Position numbers and translations under genes: made by a program. Positions 6,789 to 9,625 of a stretch of 9,625 nt of DNA are shown here, piece by piece. This stretch comes from PALSA-1006 sp036171275 (GTDB lineage Bacteria; Pseudomonadota; Gammaproteobacteria; Burkholderiales; Gallionellaceae): the NCBI GenBank assembly GCA_036171275.1, contig JAVHQT010000080.1, positions 1 through 9,625 of the forward strand, read 5' to 3'. The notes under the pieces are model-generated. The model was not told the origin of the DNA. It did no database searches and worked only from the letters and a program-made list of their open reading frames with translations. Position 1 is the stretch's first letter. Each line of letters starts with the position of its first letter.

Positions 6789-7775
6789 ATGAAACCTACT
6801 TTAACTGCAGCCCCACACGCTTTGGACCTCGCCCGCAAGGTGTTGAGTATTGAAGCCAACGCCATTTCGGCACTTTTACCCCGCATCGACGATTCTTTTT
6901 TGCAGGTATTGAATCTTATTTTGGCTTGTCACGGACGGGTGATTGTCAGTGGCATGGGCAAATCTGGGCATATCGCGCGCAAAATTGCCGCCACCATGTC
7001 TAGCACCGGAACGCCCGCTTATTTTGTGCATCCGGGCGAAGCCAGTCACGGCGATTTAGGGATGATTACCGCTGACGATGTGTTTATCGCGCTGTCTTAT
7101 TCGGGCGAAAGCGACGAATTACTGACGATTATTCCGGTGATTAAACGCCAAGGTGCAAAGCTGATTAGCCTGACTGGCAACCCGCAATCTAGCCTCGCGC
7201 TGGCGGCTGATGCGCATTTAAATGGTGCTGTTGCGCAGGAAGCGTGTCCGATGGGGTTAGCACCCACTGCCAGCACAACCGCTGCGCTGGCCTTAGGTGA
7301 TGCGTTAGCGGTGGCGTTGTTAGATGCAAAAGGTTTCGGCGAAGAAGATTTTGCCCGCTCGCATCCCGGCGGTAGTTTGGGGCGGCGTTTGCTGACTCAT
7401 GTGCGTGACGTGATGCACATCGGCGATAGTATTCCGCAGGTGGCGCAACAGGCGACGCTGGCGGAAGCGGTGTTGGAAATGTCGCGCAAAGGCTTGGGTA
7501 TGACGGCGATTGTCGATGAACAGCAAAAAGTGCTGGGCATTTATACCGATGGCGATTTGCGCCGCACCTTGGAAAAACGGCTTGATTTCAGCGCAACGCC
7601 CGTGGCGACGGTGATGTCGGCAACGCCGCGTTGTATCACTGCCGATGCGCTGGCGGTGGAGGCGGTGCAACGTATGGAGCAATTTCGTATTAGCCAAATG
7701 TTGGTGGTGGATGCCGATTTTCGCTTGGTTGGTGCGCTAAATATGTTCGATTTGTTGCGCGCCAAGGTTATTTGA
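6789..7775 (+). CDS. kdsD: Arabinose-5-phosphate isomerase
   Basis: This 328-residue protein has the same length as E. coli KdsD. It interconverts ribulose-5-phosphate and arabinose-5-phosphate in the cytosol, the first step toward KDO. The SIS sugar-isomerase domain spans about 37-180. It includes GMGKSGH with Lys58, HPGEASHGDLG at 81-91, SYSGESDE with Glu110, QEACPMGLAPTASTT with Glu151, and SHPGGSLGR with His192. These four residues correspond to the catalytic residues mapped in E. coli KdsD. Two CBS domains follow at about 203-260 and 268-328 (YTDGDLRR at 252-259, then LVGALNMFDLLRAKV). The ATG at 6789 gives the family's usual N-terminus, but it has no Shine-Dalgarno and lies only 8 bases after a TATAAT. 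A GutQ-like paralogue is possible from sequence alone, but the adjacent kdsC makes kdsD much more likely. Confidence 0.97.
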   Translation: MKPTLTAAPHALDLARKVLSIEANAISALLPRIDDSFLQVLNLILACHGRVIVSGMGKSGHIARKIAATMSSTGTPAYFVHPGEASHGDLGMITADDVFIALSYSGESDELLTIIPVIKRQGAKLISLTGNPQSSLALAADAHLNGAVAQEACPMGLAPTASTTAALALGDALAVALLDAKGFGEEDFARSHPGGSLGRRLLTHVRDVMHIGDSIPQVAQQATLAEAVLEMSRKGLGMTAIVDEQQKVLGIYTDGDLRRTLEKRLDFSATPVATVMSATPRCITADALAVEAVQRMEQFRISQMLVVDADFRLVGALNMFDLLRAKVI

Positions 7776-7826
7776 TGCGCGCTAAATAAATCGCCCGCTT
7801 CTTTCAATTCATTTACGGACACGCCT

Positions 7827-8345
7827 ATGCTCAAGCAACGAATTCAACCCATCCGCTTAATCGCTTTTGATGTCGATGGAATTTTGACCGATGGCGGTTT
7901 ATATTTAAGCGATGCTGGCGAAGAGATGAAACGCTTTAATTCGCTGGACGGGCACGGGCTAAAAATGCTGCAAGCCTCGGGCGTGACACTGGCACTGATT
8001 ACTGGTCGCACTTCTCGCTGTGTTGAGCAGCGCGCAAAAAATTTGAATATTATTCATATATATCAAGGAGTTAGCGAAAAGTGGCTGGCAATGCAAGATT
8101 TGCTGACGCGCTTGAACTTGGCGCCGGAACAGGCTGCTTTTATGGGTGATGACGTGGTGGATTTGCCGGTGATGCGCCGCGTTGGTTTGGCATTGACCGT
8201 GCCGCACGCTTCGCCGACCGTGTTTGAATACGCGCATTTTGTAACTCAGCGTGACGGCGGCAACGGTGCAGTGCGTGAAGTGTGCGAACTGATTATGGCG
8301 GCACAAGGCACGTTGGATGCGCAACTGGCACCCTATTTGGTATGA
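7827..8345 (+). CDS. kdsC: KDO-8-phosphate phosphatase (HAD family)
   Basis: A 172-residue HAD phosphatase without a cap domain, the usual size for KdsC, which works as a tetramer. It releases phosphate from KDO-8-phosphate to give KDO for the LPS inner core. Motif I is FDVDGILTDG, with nucleophile Asp15 and acid/base Asp17. Motif II is ITGRTS (Thr59). Motif III is Lys85 in the GVSEKW segment. Motif IV is MGDDVVDLPVM with Asp108 and Asp109. The C-terminus has the family-typical GGNGAVREVCELI. It begins 51 bases after kdsD with only a weak GGA (7817-7819) before the ATG. Its stop overlaps the start of lptC as ATGA, implying coupled translation. Confidence 0.97.
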   Translation: MLKQRIQPIRLIAFDVDGILTDGGLYLSDAGEEMKRFNSLDGHGLKMLQASGVTLALITGRTSRCVEQRAKNLNIIHIYQGVSEKWLAMQDLLTRLNLAPEQAAFMGDDVVDLPVMRRVGLALTVPHASPTVFEYAHFVTQRDGGNGAVREVCELIMAAQGTLDAQLAPYLV

Positions 8346-8932
8346 ATTTCCGGCTGACTTTTTGGGAACGCGCCCGTCATTGGTGGCCGATTTTATTGCC
8401 GCTGGTGTTAGTTGCTGGGACGTATTGGTTAAATCAGCAAGTCATGCCGCTGACAGAAAATGGTCAGCACGCAATTCGTCACGACATTGATTTTTCGATG
8501 GACAATTTCTCGGCCGTTACGCTGAATGAGCAAGGACAAGCTCGTTATATGATGGCCGCCGATAAAATGTGGCATTTCCAAGATGATAAGATAACGCACT
8601 TAAAAGCCCCTCGTTTTGTCAGCATGGCGAACCCCGCTGCACTGCTGGTAGTGTGGGCTGAAACCGGTAAAGTTGCGCCGCATGGCGATGACGTTTTTCT
8701 TTATGATCAAATTAAAGTGATGCGTTTAACTGAGACGGAAACCATGTCCGAATTGTCCACCTCGTATTTGCACTTTGTACCAAGCAAAGATCTTGCCGAT
8801 ACCGATCAACCGGTGACGCTGGTCAGTGCGCACGATACCATTCATGCAATTGGCATGACTTTAGACAATGCCAGTCGCACTTTAAATCTTTTATCCAATG
8901 TTCAAGCGACGCATGAAGCTATTACTCCTTAA
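8342..8932 (+). CDS. lptC: LPS export ABC transporter periplasmic protein LptC
   Basis: A 196-residue bitopic inner-membrane protein, the usual LptC size. One transmembrane helix (about 14-30, WWPILLPLVLVAGTYWL) follows a short basic cytoplasmic end. The rest is a periplasmic beta-jellyroll: DFSMDNFSAVTLNEQGQARY at about 49-68, then ADKMWHFQDDKITHLKAPR, LYDQIKVMRL, TSYLHFVPSKDLADTDQPVT and a final LNLLSNVQATHE. LptC takes LPS from LptFG-LptB2 and passes it to LptA. The phrase LHFVPSKDLADTDQPVT resembles betaproteobacterial LptC more than the enteric form (from memory). An in-frame start at 8282 exists upstream. I chose 8342 because it directly precedes the hydrophobic helix and overlaps the kdsC stop as ATGA. 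The 3' end overlaps lptA by 20 bases. Confidence 0.94.
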   Translation: MNFRLTFWERARHWWPILLPLVLVAGTYWLNQQVMPLTENGQHAIRHDIDFSMDNFSAVTLNEQGQARYMMAADKMWHFQDDKITHLKAPRFVSMANPAALLVVWAETGKVAPHGDDVFLYDQIKVMRLTETETMSELSTSYLHFVPSKDLADTDQPVTLVSAHDTIHAIGMTLDNASRTLNLLSNVQATHEAITP

Positions 8933-9431
8933 AAAAATACTCTTAATAATCATAGGGTTAGCAATATCTTTTCCGATTTTGGCTGATAAAGCCGATCGTG
9001 AACAGCCGATTCATATTGAAGCCGATAAAGTCAATGTAGATGATGTGCGCCGCGTCAGCACCTTTGAAGGCAAAGTCTTGCTGACGCAAGGAACGTTGCG
9101 CTTTAGCGCTGATAAATTGGTGGTGACAGAAGATGCGGCAGGGCATCAATTTTGCGTTGCTACTGGTCATACCGCCACGTTTAGACAAAAACGCGAAGGG
9201 GTGGACGAGTATGTCGAAGGCTATGGCGAGCGAATTGAATACAACACCGCCAATGAGGCGGTTGATTTTTACACCAATGCGCGGGTGAAACGCAATTTAG
9301 ACGAAGTGCGCGGCAATCACATTACGTACAGCACCCTAACCGAAATTTTTAAGGTGACCAGTACGCCAGAAAGCGGTCGTGTCCACGCTACGATTCAGCC
9401 CAAAAACAAAAACGCTGCCCCCACAAGGTAA
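8913..9431 (+). CDS. lptA: LPS transport periplasmic protein LptA
   Basis: A protein of 172 residues with a clear Sec signal peptide: two Lys in MKLLLLKK, a hydrophobic core to about residue 20, and likely cleavage after PILA (residue 24). The mature part is an OstA/LptA beta-jellyroll. It begins QPIHIEADKVNVDDVRR, where the betaproteobacterial style has an IEAD-x-x-x-x-D pattern. It continues with STFEGKVLLTQGTLRFSADKL, ATFRQKREGVDEYVEGYGERIEY, ANEAVDFYTNARV and GNHITYSTLTE. LptA oligomers bridge the periplasm between LptC and LptD. An ATG 15 bases upstream (8898) would add only MFKRR and is also compatible with a signal peptide. Neither start has a good Shine-Dalgarno, and the 20-base overlap with lptC suggests coupling. 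It ends 5 bases before lptB. Confidence 0.94.
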   Translation: MKLLLLKKILLIIIGLAISFPILADKADREQPIHIEADKVNVDDVRRVSTFEGKVLLTQGTLRFSADKLVVTEDAAGHQFCVATGHTATFRQKREGVDEYVEGYGERIEYNTANEAVDFYTNARVKRNLDEVRGNHITYSTLTEIFKVTSTPESGRVHATIQPKNKNAAPTR

Positions 9432-9436
9432 GAGCT

Positions 9437-9625
9437 ATGAGCGAATTACACACCCATACTTTAAGTAAACGCTACCGCGCACGCACGGTGGTGCAAGATG
9501 TTTCACTATCGGTCCGCAGTGGCGAAGTTGTCGGTTTGCTGGGGCCCAATGGTGCGGGAAAAACCACGAGATTTTATATGATTGTGGGCTTGGTTGCTGT
9601 GGATGGCGGCACGATTTTTATTGAT
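9437..9625 (+). CDS. lptB: LPS export ATPase LptB, 3' end beyond the window
   Basis: The first 63 codons of an ABC-transporter ATPase of about 240 residues. The A-loop region is SKRYRARTVVQDVSLSV (Tyr13). The Walker A motif LGPNGAGKTT is at 35-44, followed by RFYMIVGLVAVDGGTIFID. The text GLLGPNGAGKTT-x-FYMIVGLV is characteristic of LptB rather than of other ABC ATPases. LptB powers extraction of LPS from the inner membrane with LptF, LptG and LptC. The start is supported by AAGG at 9425-9428 and by the 5-base gap after lptA. Signature and Walker B motifs lie outside the window. Residue 45, next to the P-loop, is Arg where I expect Thr, Cys or Ser. Confidence 0.95.
   Translation, partial: MSELHTHTLSKRYRARTVVQDVSLSVRSGEVVGLLGPNGAGKTTRFYMIVGLVAVDGGTIFID

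Noticed and set aside
8065..8083. AAGGAG followed ten bases later by GTG inside kdsC, hinting at an internal start.
   Set aside because: The GTG frame is out of phase with kdsC and runs only about 23 codons without recognisable content.
8282..8341. Longer LptC beginning at 8282.
   Set aside because: The added 20 residues lie within kdsC coding sequence and are not LptC-like. The ATGA overlap start at 8342 fits the family length and the membrane helix.

Overview
The window reads as a chromosomal segment of a Gram-negative proteobacterium. It carries the KDO and lipopolysaccharide-transport operon in the order kdsD-kdsC-lptC-lptA-lptB. The LptC and LptB sequences look to me more like betaproteobacterial than enteric forms, so a betaproteobacterium is the best guess. 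This rests on family resemblance by eye, not on a search.

Layout. (1) 1-704, plus strand: the 3' part of an inositol-monophosphatase-family gene (suhB-like), cut by the window edge. (2) 852-2717, minus strand: an intact kup potassium transporter gene, convergent with suhB, with a plausible sigma70 promoter just upstream. (3) About 2718-3912: an accessory stretch with no intact gene that I trust. On the minus strand it holds a decayed integrase N-terminus (3503-3721, several in-frame stops) and a fragment resembling the C-terminal end of a phage/plasmid primase (3153-3422). It then has a compact cluster of direct and inverted repeats with a perfect palindrome (3764-3848). (4) 3913-6555, plus strand: an intact mutS with a short Lys-rich N-terminal extension. 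(5) 6559-6744: a roughly 60-codon relic of an IS256-family transposase. A promoter-like -35/-10 pair follows it, ending 8 bases before kdsD. (6) 6789 to the window end, plus strand: kdsD, kdsC, lptC, lptA and the 5' part of lptB, tightly packed with overlaps.

How the genes work together. KdsD makes arabinose-5-phosphate for KDO synthesis, and KdsC dephosphorylates KDO-8-phosphate. LptB is the ATPase of the inner-membrane LPS extractor, LptC is the bitopic membrane partner, and LptA is the periplasmic bridge. Synthesis of the inner-core sugar and export of the finished LPS are therefore co-transcribed. MutS (mismatch repair), Kup (K+ uptake) and SuhB are housekeeping neighbours without a functional link to the operon.

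The unusual part is that mutS is bracketed by mobile-element debris on both sides, next to an unexplained repeat cluster. I found no intact novel system, CRISPR array, tRNA or rRNA.
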